Shown: positions 7,764 through 14,526 of the stretch, piece by piece
How the letters are laid out: each line of letters begins with the position of its first letter
How positions within the stretch are numbered: position 1 is the stretch's first letter
From: Nitrospinota bacterium
GTDB lineage: Bacteria > Nitrospirota > Nitrospiria > Nitrospirales > UBA8639
NCBI GenBank assembly: GCA_022572725.1
Contig: JACZVJ010000020.1
Coordinates: 1 to 35,558 of the forward strand
Direction of reading: 5' to 3'
Length of the DNA stretch: 35,558 nucleotides
The notes under the pieces: generated by a model
Told to the model about the DNA's origin: nothing
Seen by the model: the letters and a program-made list of their open reading frames with translations, nothing else
Database searches by the model: none
Program-made: the position numbers and the translations under genes

Positions 7764-8940
7764 CCTTCTTCTTCCTTCGCATGCCCACGATCTTCTGCGC
7801 CGCTTCCCACAAGTCTGTCGCCACGTCGACTTTGAGACCGGAGTCCAGCAGCAATTGCCGGCCCTCTTCCGCATTGGTTCCCTGGAGCCTGACCACGACG
7901 GGTAGCCTGATGCCCACCTCCTTGGCCGCATCAATGACCCCGTGAGCAATTCGCTCACAACGAACAATGCCGCCAAAGATGTTAATGAAGACACCCTTGA
8001 CTTTTTTGTCCTTCAAGAGAATTCGAAATCCGGCCGCAACGGTCTCCTTGGTGGCACCACCGCCGACATCAAGGAAATTCGCGGGTTCGGTTCCCGCGAG
8101 CTTGATGACATCCATTGTAGCCATCGCCAAACCGGCTCCATTGACCATACACGCAATATCTCCATCTAATTTGACATAGCTCAAATTGTGCTTGCCGGCT
8201 TCAATTTCCAGGGGTTCTTCTTCATGTACATCCCGCAACGCTTGGATATCTGGATGCTTAAACAGTGCATTGTCATCAATGGACACTTTCCCGTCTAAGG
8301 CGAGGAGCCGTTTATCCGTCGTGATCACGAGCGGGTTGATCTCCACCAACGATGCGTTCTTTTCCATAAACAGGCGGTACAGATTGCCTAACATCTGAAT
8401 GAATGGATTGACCACGGCCGGCTCAATGGATGCCAAGCCCAACCCAAACGCAAGATTTCGACCGTTGTATCCTTGAAATCCTACAGCAGGATCGATGGCT
8501 TCCCTCAACACCTTCTCGGGTGTGTGAGCGGCTACTTCCTCAATTTCCATCCCCCCCTCAGTGCTCGCAATAAAGGTGGGGCATCCCGAATCCCGATCGA
8601 CCACCAGGCTCAGATACAATTCCTTGGCAATCCCTGCCCCTTCCTCAATCAGAAGACGGCGAACTTTTTTCCCTTTGGGGCCAGTTTGGTGGGTGATTAA
8701 AGTTTTCCCAAGTAACTCTTTGGCCAACGCCGGCACTTCTTCTTTATTCTTTGTCAGCTTGACGCCACCCGCCTTTCCCCGCCCCCCGGCATGAATCTGG
8801 GCTTTCACCACAAAGACCGCCGAATCGAGCGTCGCTGCCCATTTCTCTGCGGCTCGTGGAGTTTTGATTTCTTTGCCTTTTGGAACCGGCACCCCGAATT
8901 GCGTAAATAATTGCTTCGCCTGAAATTCATGAATGTTCAT
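7759..8940 (-). CDS. sucC: Succinyl-CoA ligase (ADP/GDP-forming) beta subunit
   Basis: This 393-residue protein starts [20 protein letters not shown], the classical SucC N terminus. It has an ATP-grasp domain ([20 protein letters not shown], about 43-62) and the C-terminal ligase domain with FLDVGGGAT (about 290) and [13 protein letters not shown] (about 315-327). It binds nucleotide and, with SucD, makes the active enzyme. The start at 8940 is preceded on the minus strand by AAAGGG. The gene is the first of a sucC-sucD pair. An IS481 element ends about 70 bases upstream of the start, so the native promoter may have been displaced. The last codons (RRKKKG) lie next to the long hairpin. Confidence 0.97.
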   Translation of the reverse strand: MNIHEFQAKQLFTQFGVPVPKGKEIKTPRAAEKWAATLDSAVFVVKAQIHAGGRGKAGGVKLTKNKEEVPALAKELLGKTLITHQTGPKGKKVRRLLIEEGAGIAKELYLSLVVDRDSGCPTFIASTEGGMEIEEVAAHTPEKVLREAIDPAVGFQGYNGRNLAFGLGLASIEPAVVNPFIQMLGNLYRLFMEKNASLVEINPLVITTDKRLLALDGKVSIDDNALFKHPDIQALRDVHEEEPLEIEAGKHNLSYVKLDGDIACMVNGAGLAMATMDVIKLAGTEPANFLDVGGGATKETVAAGFRILLKDKKVKGVFINIFGGIVRCERIAHGVIDAAKEVGIRLPVVVRLQGTNAEEGRQLLLDSGLKVDVATDLWEAAQKIVGMRRKKKG

Positions 8941-9012
8941 AAGAACCCTTTACATTCCTTTAAGAAAACCCCTCACCTTTTCCTCTCCCCTCAGGGGAGA
9001 GGAATTCTTAAG

Positions 9013-10312
9013 GGTACAAACCGGTAAGATGGTTTACAGAATAAACCGGGCACATGGTTTACCCTGTCTCGGCAAGGAGGGTCTTGCCGATGCCATGGAA
9101 GGAAACCAGTGCGATGGACCAACGTGTTCAACTGATTGGTGATTGGTTGAGTGGGGAGTACACCAAACGTGAGCTGTGTCAGATGTACGAGATCAGTCGG
9201 CCGACGGCGGACAAATGGATGGCGCGGTATCGTGCCCGCGGGGCACCCGGGCTGGAGGAACTGTCGCGTGCGCCTCATTGCCACCCGAATCAGACCGCGG
9301 AGGAGCTGCGCGTGCTGATCGTGGCGGGGAAGCTGAAGCATCAGAAATGGGGGCCCAAGAAAGTGCTGGACCTGTTGCGTCGAGAGCAGCCGCACGTGGC
9401 CTGGCCTGCCGACTCGACGGCGGGGGAGATTCTCAAGCGCGCGGGCTTGGTTCGTCCCCGCGTGCGACGGCGCCGGGTCGCGCCCTACACGGAACCATTT
9501 GGCGACTGTGCCGGCCCGAATCAGACGTGGAGTGCTGATTTCAAAGGGGACTTTCCGTTGGGCAACGGCCGGCGGTGCTATCCGCTGACCCTGAGCGACA
9601 ACTTCTCCCGGTATCTGCTGTTGTGCCAGGCCCTGGCGCGGCCCCGCTACGAGGCGGTGCGGCCGTGGATGGAGTGGGCGTTTCGGGAGTACGGGCTGCC
9701 CGCGGCGATCCGGACCGATAACGGAGCGCCGTTTGCGTCGCTCGCCGTCGGTGGGATCAGTCAGTTGTCGAAGTGGTGGATTCAGCTGGGAATCCGGCCC
9801 GAGCGGATTCGTCCGGGCAAGCCCGCGCAGAATGGGCGCCATGAACGGATGCATCGCACGTTGAAGGACGCGGTGCCTCCCCACGCCAATCTTCACGCGC
9901 AGCAACGCCACTATGATCCGTTTCGAGAGGAGTATAACTGGCAGCGGTCCCATGAGGCGCTGGGCAGAAAGACGCCAGGCAGTGTGTATGGTTCCTCGGA
10001 ACGCTCCTATCCGATCAAACTCCCACCGATCGAGTATGAGTTGGGAGTCACCGTGAGACAGGTACGTCACAACGGCGAGATTAAGTGGCGGGGTGAACGC
10101 ATTTACGTCTCGGAGGTCCTGGCGAAAGAGCCGCTGGGACTCACGCCCATTGATAATGATACGTGGGAACTGCGGTACAGTTTTCATGTGCTCGGTGTCT
10201 TGGATCAACGCACCAACACGATCACGCCCGCGCAAGGCTGGCATGGCGCTAACTTAAAAAAAGGGTAAACCTTGTCCCCGGTCTAACATGTAAACCATGT
10301 CCGGCTTGCACC
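9013..10312 (+). mobile_element. IS481-family insertion sequence
   Basis: The element is about 1300 bases, bounded by roughly 50-bp imperfect inverted repeats. The left end (9013-9064) begins GGTACAAACCGG and ends ATGGTTTACCC. The right end (10263-10312), read on the opposite strand, begins GGTGCAAGCCGG and ends AAGGTTTACCC. It holds a single intact transposase gene. No target-site duplication is obvious. It has separated the outer arms of a palindrome: ACCCCTCACC at 8968-8977 and GGTGAGGGGT at 10318-10327. Confidence 0.85.
9090..10268 (+). CDS. IS481-family DDE transposase
   Basis: This 392-residue transposase has an N-terminal helix-turn-helix (YTKRELCQMYEISRPTADKW, then YRARGAPGLEELSRAPH). 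A central linker includes KHQKWGPKKVLDLLRREQP. The retroviral-type catalytic core has the first Asp in QTWSADFKGDF, the second in AIRTDNGAPF and the Glu in GRHERMHRTLKDAVPP. A C-terminal beta-rich segment follows (VRHNGEIKWRGERIYVSE). I prefer ATG 9090 (MPWKET) because AAGGAGG (9074-9080) lies 9 bases upstream and the family usually begins this way; an upstream ATG at 9054 falls in the inverted repeat. No frameshift or internal stop is seen, so it may be active. Confidence 0.93.
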   Translation: MPWKETSAMDQRVQLIGDWLSGEYTKRELCQMYEISRPTADKWMARYRARGAPGLEELSRAPHCHPNQTAEELRVLIVAGKLKHQKWGPKKVLDLLRREQPHVAWPADSTAGEILKRAGLVRPRVRRRRVAPYTEPFGDCAGPNQTWSADFKGDFPLGNGRRCYPLTLSDNFSRYLLLCQALARPRYEAVRPWMEWAFREYGLPAAIRTDNGAPFASLAVGGISQLSKWWIQLGIRPERIRPGKPAQNGRHERMHRTLKDAVPPHANLHAQQRHYDPFREEYNWQRSHEALGRKTPGSVYGSSERSYPIKLPPIEYELGVTVRQVRHNGEIKWRGERIYVSEVLAKEPLGLTPIDNDTWELRYSFHVLGVLDQRTNTITPAQGWHGANLKKG

Positions 10313-10991
10313 GTTGGGGTGAGGGGTAATCTCGCCAGAAAGTTAAAACACTTTAGTTTCGGCAAAAGGACCCAAAACCACTGGCGCCGCGGTACGGCCC
10401 TTCGGCCCCGCTGCTTAGACACTGGAGAAATATAATACCTTCTCGGTTAAAACAAAGTGAGAGAACAGACCTGGAGGGACCCCCTTTGACAAAGGGGGTG
10501 AGGGGGATTGTACAAAGGGCTCCTTTCTCTCCTGGGTCGTATTGAAAAACCTGAAAAAATGGTATGCTTACCAGGCCACAGTATGAACATTTCCCTTTTG
10601 CTTGCTATTGCAGCCTAACGCCACTTAACAAAAATTTACGATGGACATAACGTATTGACCCATTGATTCTTTCTAGTCGGAAACTCCAAGAACACCGTAA
10701 ACTATCACGGCTTTTGGGCAGTCTATTTCTAGATAGCGCGCCGCGCCGCGCTATCGGGTCCGCGAGCTGTCTCGAGGTTCCGCCGGTGCACAGCGCCGGC
10801 TATCACCTCGCTGGAGCGGACACCGCTCCGCGGCGAGCGCCAGGTGCTCGCAATGCCTGCTGGGACCAGGCCCTTCATCAAACGGGCCAGGGTCGCCGTT
10901 CACTCATGGCCTTCAGGTCTTCCGATCCCGCCAGGCTCATTGCGCGCGTGGTGCCGCTCAGCTCTCGGGCCCGTTAGAGGGCGATACACGA
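10313..10991. repeat. Gene-free stretch rich in hairpins
   Basis: No supported gene lies here. At about 10480-10504 there is a palindrome ACCCCCTTTGACAAAGGGGG. At 10732-10755 GATAGCGCG and CGCGCTATC form a perfect 9-bp hairpin. At about 10805-10855 a compound fold has outer CACCT/AGGTG, middle CTCGC/GCGAG and inner GGAGCGG/CCGCTCC around ACA. The last 250 bases are more GC-rich than the gene that follows. They could be a cluster of non-coding repeats or a structured leader. Confidence 0.5.
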
Positions 10992-11769
10992 ATGTCCGAT
11001 CTGCTCGACAAGATCCAAAGAGATCTAAACAGCTCTCGTGCGGAGTTTGATGCCGCACGGCAGAGCGAAACTCGGCCTCGGATAACAAAACACGGGACTA
11101 TTCTCATTGGCAAGGACGGCGTACGGATTCGGGATTTCAGTACGGATAGACCGGGCGACTCTGACGAATGGAGAGAAGTTATTGTCGACTGGGGACTCAG
11201 TCAACTACGAAACGCTCGTGGGTTGCTAACCGAGCCCCACGAGGGGTTGCGCCGGTATACCGAAGCGATACGAACCTCCGTACGCAACGAAAACTGGTTT
11301 GCGGCACTTTATCTGGCATTGACCATGCCGGATATCTGTGGGGCATTGGAGAATCCGTCAAGTAAAATCCGAAACCGATACGAATCTTGGTTCAAAAAGT
11401 ACCTCGGCGGGTTGTATCCGCCGGATCTCTTTTCTGCCTCAGATTGTTACTACCTGAGGTGCTCCGCCCTGCACCAGGGGTTCCCTACACATCGAAAGGC
11501 ACAGGCAAAGCGCTTTGCCTTTCTTGCTCCTGTTCCAAACATCTCCATGCATTGTTGCTTTTCTAAGCCGGAAGAAGGTAAGTTCGTTCTACTACTTCAA
11601 GTGGACATTTTTTGCACCGACATTGTGCGGGGTGTTGAAAGGTGGCTCGACGATGTCGTCGGGCAGGAAGAGATTCTCAAACAGATAAGCGGAATGCTAA
11701 CTTTCATGGACGGGCGAAGTCCAATGGACCTCACTTGAGCGCCGGACAACCGGAAATTCGCCCTCTAAC
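10973..11769. other. Cassette-like unit bounded by an 11-bp inverted repeat
   Basis: GTTAGAGGGCG at 10973-10983 and its exact complement CGCCCTCTAAC at 11759-11769 enclose one gene with only 8 bases before its start and 20 after its stop. Integron gene cassettes show this geometry: the cassette begins with TTAGRR after the crossover G, and its attC begins with the complementary R'' box ending in AAC. The rest of an attC is not recognisable downstream, where RAYT-flanking sequence starts. The match may be to a truncated cassette or may be chance. Confidence 0.35.
10992..11738 (+). CDS. Hypothetical protein with a HEPN-like R-x4-H motif
   Basis: This 248-residue soluble protein has no signal peptide and no membrane segment. 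I do not recognise a named family. The N-terminal 85 residues include a beta-rich piece (TKHGTILIGKDGVRIRDF). The rest is mostly helical: RRYTEAIRTSVRNENWFAALYLALTMPDICGALE (88-120), then SKIRNRYESWFKKYL, then SDCYYLRCSALHQG (about 150-163). R156-C-S-A-L-H161 fits the R-x4-6-H motif of HEPN RNases and nucleotidyltransferase partners, placed in a helix as expected. The C terminus is weakly conserved in appearance. A defence or stress role is possible by family but not shown. The gene fills a cassette-like unit. Confidence 0.7.
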   Translation: MSDLLDKIQRDLNSSRAEFDAARQSETRPRITKHGTILIGKDGVRIRDFSTDRPGDSDEWREVIVDWGLSQLRNARGLLTEPHEGLRRYTEAIRTSVRNENWFAALYLALTMPDICGALENPSSKIRNRYESWFKKYLGGLYPPDLFSASDCYYLRCSALHQGFPTHRKAQAKRFAFLAPVPNISMHCCFSKPEEGKFVLLLQVDIFCTDIVRGVERWLDDVVGQEEILKQISGMLTFMDGRSPMDLT

Positions 11770-11920
11770 AAGTGTAGTCTTCATTAGGGTCAGACACGAA
11801 TTTTTGTCGGTAAAGAATTCGGTTTGGTCAATTGGGGTTTGAAGTTTATTATTTGTGGTCAGAATTTGGGGTCAGGCATGAGTATTGACTTATCCTCTAC
11901 ACACCGGTAGCCTCGGCCCC

Positions 11921-12154
11921 ATGGTGGGAAAACCGCGCGTGGAATTCGCTGGGGCTTTTTATCATGTGATTACCCGCGGCAACCGGCGTGTGGCTCTCTT
12001 TCACGAGGCCGCCGATTATGCAGCCTACCACCAACGCTTCGAACGTTACCGCGAGCGAGGTCGGCTCTGGTGCTATGCCTATGTCTTACTGGCCAATTAT
12101 GTTCATCGGCTGGTGGAAACTGGAGAGGTCCCGTGGTCCTGGACCATTCAGTAA
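11921..12154 (+). pseudogene. N-terminal fragment of a REP-associated tyrosine transposase (RAYT)
   Basis: The frame from ATG 11921 reads MVGKPRVEFAGAFYHVITRG, then LFHEAADYAAYHQRFERYRE and YVLLANYVHRLVETGEVP, and then leaves the family at a TAA. Intact RAYT proteins have the metal-binding HUH motif NHVH; here it is NYVH. The helix with the catalytic Tyr is missing. The upstream bases (about 11790-11885) carry GGGTCAGACACGA and GGGTCAGGCATGA, typical of sequence in front of such transposases. It is a decayed copy. Confidence 0.8.
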
Positions 12155-12415
12155 GCGAGTATTCATTGGCAGGATATTGAAAAAGCGTGCCCTGAGCATG
12201 GCCGAAGGGTCCGCCAGCTTTGTTCTCGCGGGTCTTGGAGGCTCGACGTACTGAACAGAGTAACCTCCCTTCGCCTCCCCAGCCTTCGCCGAAGCGGGGC
12301 TTCTCGTCCGTGCAGGCAGGTCGCTTGCTGCGGCCGCGCTGGACGGCCTTTTTGACCATCCTGCGGGCTGTTTTCCGATGCCGTCCCTGATCTCCGAGAG
12401 TGCTGTATTGCCCCT
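12155..12415. repeat. Repeat-rich stretch before ybeY
   Basis: Three repeat-like pieces follow each other. The first, about 12187-12212, is CCCTGAGCATGGCCGAAGGG, a well-known kind of dispersed palindrome. The second, 12283-12322, is CCTTCGCCGAAGCGG...GGCAGGTC, which also occurs at 4599-4630. The third, about 12328-12372, contains GCGGCCGCGCTGGACGGCC followed by a CATCCTGCGG segment. No gene is supported. The pieces run up to the ybeY start and blur where that gene begins. Confidence 0.5.
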
Positions 12416-12922
12416 GTGCCAAAAGGGTTTTTCAACCACCTGCTAATCTCTGGCGTGCCGGTCCTTGTTCGCCATCGGCTCCGTCGGACGACCATTCGGT
12501 TGTCCATCCTCACTCAATTAGCTCAGAAACTCCTTGAAGCGGTAGGTGAGGCGCACGCCGAACTCAGTTTGGAGTTGGTCGGGGACGGACGCATGAGCCG
12601 GCTCAACAGGACATATCGAGGAGGGGACGGGCCTACGGATGTCTTGGCCTTTCCACTTCGGGAATCTCCTGGTCCTCGGTCGGCATTGCTTGGGGATGTG
12701 GTGATTGCCTTTCCTACAGCCGTTCGGCAAGCGGTCTCGCTAGGTCATTCCATTGATGAGGAACTGGTCAGGTTGTTGATCCATGGCGTGTTGCACTTGC
12801 TGGGGTATGATCATGAACGGGGAGAACACGACGCTCGGCGTATGCAGCGCAAAGAAAAAGCTCTTTTCCGCACTCTCCTTCCCCTGCCCAAATTGGTCAC
12901 CAGGGTCTTAAAGTCAAAGTGA
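12416..12922 (+). CDS. ybeY: Endoribonuclease YbeY (rRNA maturation factor)
   Basis: YbeY is a zinc-dependent endoribonuclease needed for 16S rRNA 3'-end maturation and 70S ribosome quality control. The metal site H-x3-H-x5-H is seen as HGVLHLLGYDH. The core also has LSLELVGDGRMSRLNRTYRG and PTDVLAFPLRE, both typical. With GTG 12416 the protein has 168 residues; GTG 12455 (starting VPVLVRH) gives 155, closer to the family, and avoids the repeat just upstream. Neither start has a clear Shine-Dalgarno sequence. The four-helix-bundle gene and ftsY follow on the same strand. The family assignment is secure; the start is not. Confidence 0.93.
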   Translation: MPKGFFNHLLISGVPVLVRHRLRRTTIRLSILTQLAQKLLEAVGEAHAELSLELVGDGRMSRLNRTYRGGDGPTDVLAFPLRESPGPRSALLGDVVIAFPTAVRQAVSLGHSIDEELVRLLIHGVLHLLGYDHERGEHDARRMQRKEKALFRTLLPLPKLVTRVLKSK

Positions 12923-12970
12923 AAAGGGTCATGCGTAATGTGTAATTCGGGATAAGTTGAGGAATGGACA

Positions 12971-13345
12971 GTGGACAGCCAAAAGAAAACGCATAAGGAC
13001 CTCGATGCATGGAAAAAAGCAATGGAACTAGTGGAGGGCGTTTATACGTTGACTTCCAAGTTCCCCAAAGAGGAAGTCTATGGGTTGGCATTTCAGGCAA
13101 AACGATCTGCTGTTTCCGTGCCGAGTAACATTGCAGAGGGTGCGGCTAGAGCTTCTAAGAAGGAATTTATTCAATTTCTCCATGTGGCTTTAGGTTCCCT
13201 GGCTGAGTTAGAAACTCAGCTCATTTTAGCGACCCGAATGGGTTTCATCCGAAGAAGTAGTGTCCTGGATCAACTGACCCAGGTGAGGAAAATGGTCCTG
13301 GGACTTCTCAAGTATTTGAGGCGAGGGCTCGCTGCAGGGGTGTGA
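12971..13345 (+). CDS. Four-helix-bundle protein (23S rRNA intervening-sequence type)
   Basis: This 124-residue protein belongs to the IVP/TIGR02436 four-helix-bundle family. It was first found inside intervening sequences of 23S rRNA genes but is now known as a stand-alone gene in many genomes. Family features are DLDAWKKAMELVEGVY, FPKEEVYGLAFQAKRSAVSV, PSNIAEGAAR and FIQFLHVALGSLAELETQL. A GTG at 12971 is the start. The molecular function is unknown; the family forms pentamers with a basic surface that may bind nucleic acid. It stands between ybeY and ftsY, flanked on both sides by degenerate 7-base repeats, which suggests insertion into an older operon. Confidence 0.92.
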   Translation: MDSQKKTHKDLDAWKKAMELVEGVYTLTSKFPKEEVYGLAFQAKRSAVSVPSNIAEGAARASKKEFIQFLHVALGSLAELETQLILATRMGFIRRSSVLDQLTQVRKMVLGLLKYLRRGLAAGV

Positions 13346-13393
13346 GGAGTGGTCCGGACACATTGTTAGAAAAATCACTCCTGCTTAGAAAAT

Positions 13394-13604
13394 GCGTGAG
13401 GCGTAAGGGGTGAGGTGTAAGGGGGAACCCCATGGTTCGTGAGGCGTCATGGGTGAAACGTTAGGCAAAAAAAGAATTGTTTTCCCTCCTCACGCCTCAC
13501 GCTTTACGCCTCACAAGGTTGGTTGCCCATTTTCATTATGCACGGGCGGGCCCTAGGCCAATCACCAAAATTACGCCTTACCTGTCACTCATAACTCGTA
13601 ACGA
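13394..13604. repeat. Degenerate 7-base tandem repeats upstream of ftsY
   Basis: At 13394-13421 four heptamers read GCGTGAG, GCGTAAG, GGGTGAG, GTGTAAG. At 13437-13464 there are TCGTGAG, GCGTCAT, GGGTGAA, ACGTTAG. At 13488-13515 the complement appears as CCTCACG, CCTCACG, CTTTACG, CCTCACA. At 13570-13604 there are ATTACGC, CTTACCT, GTCACTC, ATAACTC, GTAACGA. A further run is at 12928-12962. The arrays on the two strands could pair. They resemble the heptanucleotide STRR repeats known from cyanobacteria, though no relation is shown. Confidence 0.65.
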
Positions 13605-13608
13605 ACCT

Positions 13609-14526
13609 ATGGCATGGTTTGACCGTCTCAAGGAAGGGTTATTAAAAACCCGTCAGGGGGTTCAAAGTTCACTCAGGCGGTTGGTAGGCCGGGGGGTGGA
13701 TCCGGCTGTGTTGGAAGAGGTCGAAGCGGCCCTCCTGAGCGCCGATGTGGGGGTTCGGGCCGTTGACCGGATGATGGAGCGGTTGCGAGATCACGGACGT
13801 GGAACTGATCCTACCGAGTCCCTTGGTTTGCTTAAGGAGACCCTTTTTGAAATCCTGGCCCCCGCTCAATCCGAGCCTCTTGAAACGATAATCCGGAGAG
13901 GGCCTCGGCCCTATGTCATTCTTGCCATCGGCGTCAATGGGGTTGGAAAGACGACAAGCGTGGCCAAGTTGGCGAGCCGGCTCAAGCAAGCAGGGATGAC
14001 GCCCTTGTTGGTCGCGGCTGATACCTTTCGTGCTGCGGCGATTGAGCAATTGGAAATTTGGGGAAAAAAAATTGGAGTTGAGGTGATTAAACATCGACAG
14101 GGAGCCGACCCAACCGCCGTGGTTTTTGATGGGATTGCCGCGGCGAAGGCTAGGGGCGTCGATGTCGTGCTGATTGATACTGCCGGTCGACTCCACACGA
14201 AGGTGAACCTCATGGATGAACTGAAGAAGATGAAGCGGGTGCTGAACCGTGAACTCCCTGGGGCGCCGCATGAGATTTTGCTTACCCTGGATGGGACAGT
14301 TGGACAAAACGGCCTGGCTCAGGCTCGGCAGTTCCATGAAACGCTTGGGGTGACTGGCTTAGCATTGACCAAATTGGATGGCACCGCGAAGGGCGGCGTT
14401 CTGGTTGCCATTGCCGAGGATTTAAAAATTCCCGTCCGGCTGATTGGGGTGGGCGAGCAGGAAGAGGACCTGCAGGATTTCCGAGCACGGGAGTTTGTCG
14501 ACGCTCTGTTTGGGGTGGAAGTCTGA
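13609..14526 (+). CDS. ftsY: Signal recognition particle receptor FtsY
   Basis: FtsY is the membrane-associated GTPase that docks the SRP-ribosome complex to SecYEG. The N domain starts MAWFDRLKEGLLKTRQ. The G domain has G1 GVNGVGKTTSVAKLASRL, the DTFRAAAIEQL insertion-box motif, G3 DTAGRL and G4 TKLDGTAKGG. I chose ATG 13609 (305 residues) because it gives the conserved N terminus; the longer open frame from 13477 would run through the heptamer repeats. The acidic A domain is almost absent, as in many non-enterobacterial FtsY proteins. The stop TGA overlaps the ATG of the next gene, so they are probably co-translated. Confidence 0.95.
   Translation: MAWFDRLKEGLLKTRQGVQSSLRRLVGRGVDPAVLEEVEAALLSADVGVRAVDRMMERLRDHGRGTDPTESLGLLKETLFEILAPAQSEPLETIIRRGPRPYVILAIGVNGVGKTTSVAKLASRLKQAGMTPLLVAADTFRAAAIEQLEIWGKKIGVEVIKHRQGADPTAVVFDGIAAAKARGVDVVLIDTAGRLHTKVNLMDELKKMKRVLNRELPGAPHEILLTLDGTVGQNGLAQARQFHETLGVTGLALTKLDGTAKGGVLVAIAEDLKIPVRLIGVGEQEEDLQDFRAREFVDALFGVEV

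Noticed and set aside
9001-10244. Long minus-strand frame across the IS481 transposase
   Set aside because: It is the antisense shadow of a well-supported transposase with all DDE motifs on the plus strand.
10663-10977. A 104-residue plus-strand frame before the HEPN-like gene
   Set aside because: It follows stacked hairpins and gives an Arg/Ser/Ala-rich translation without any motif.
13394-13515. CRISPR array
   Set aside because: The units are 7 bases, contiguous and degenerate, with no spacers of 30 or more bases and no cas genes.
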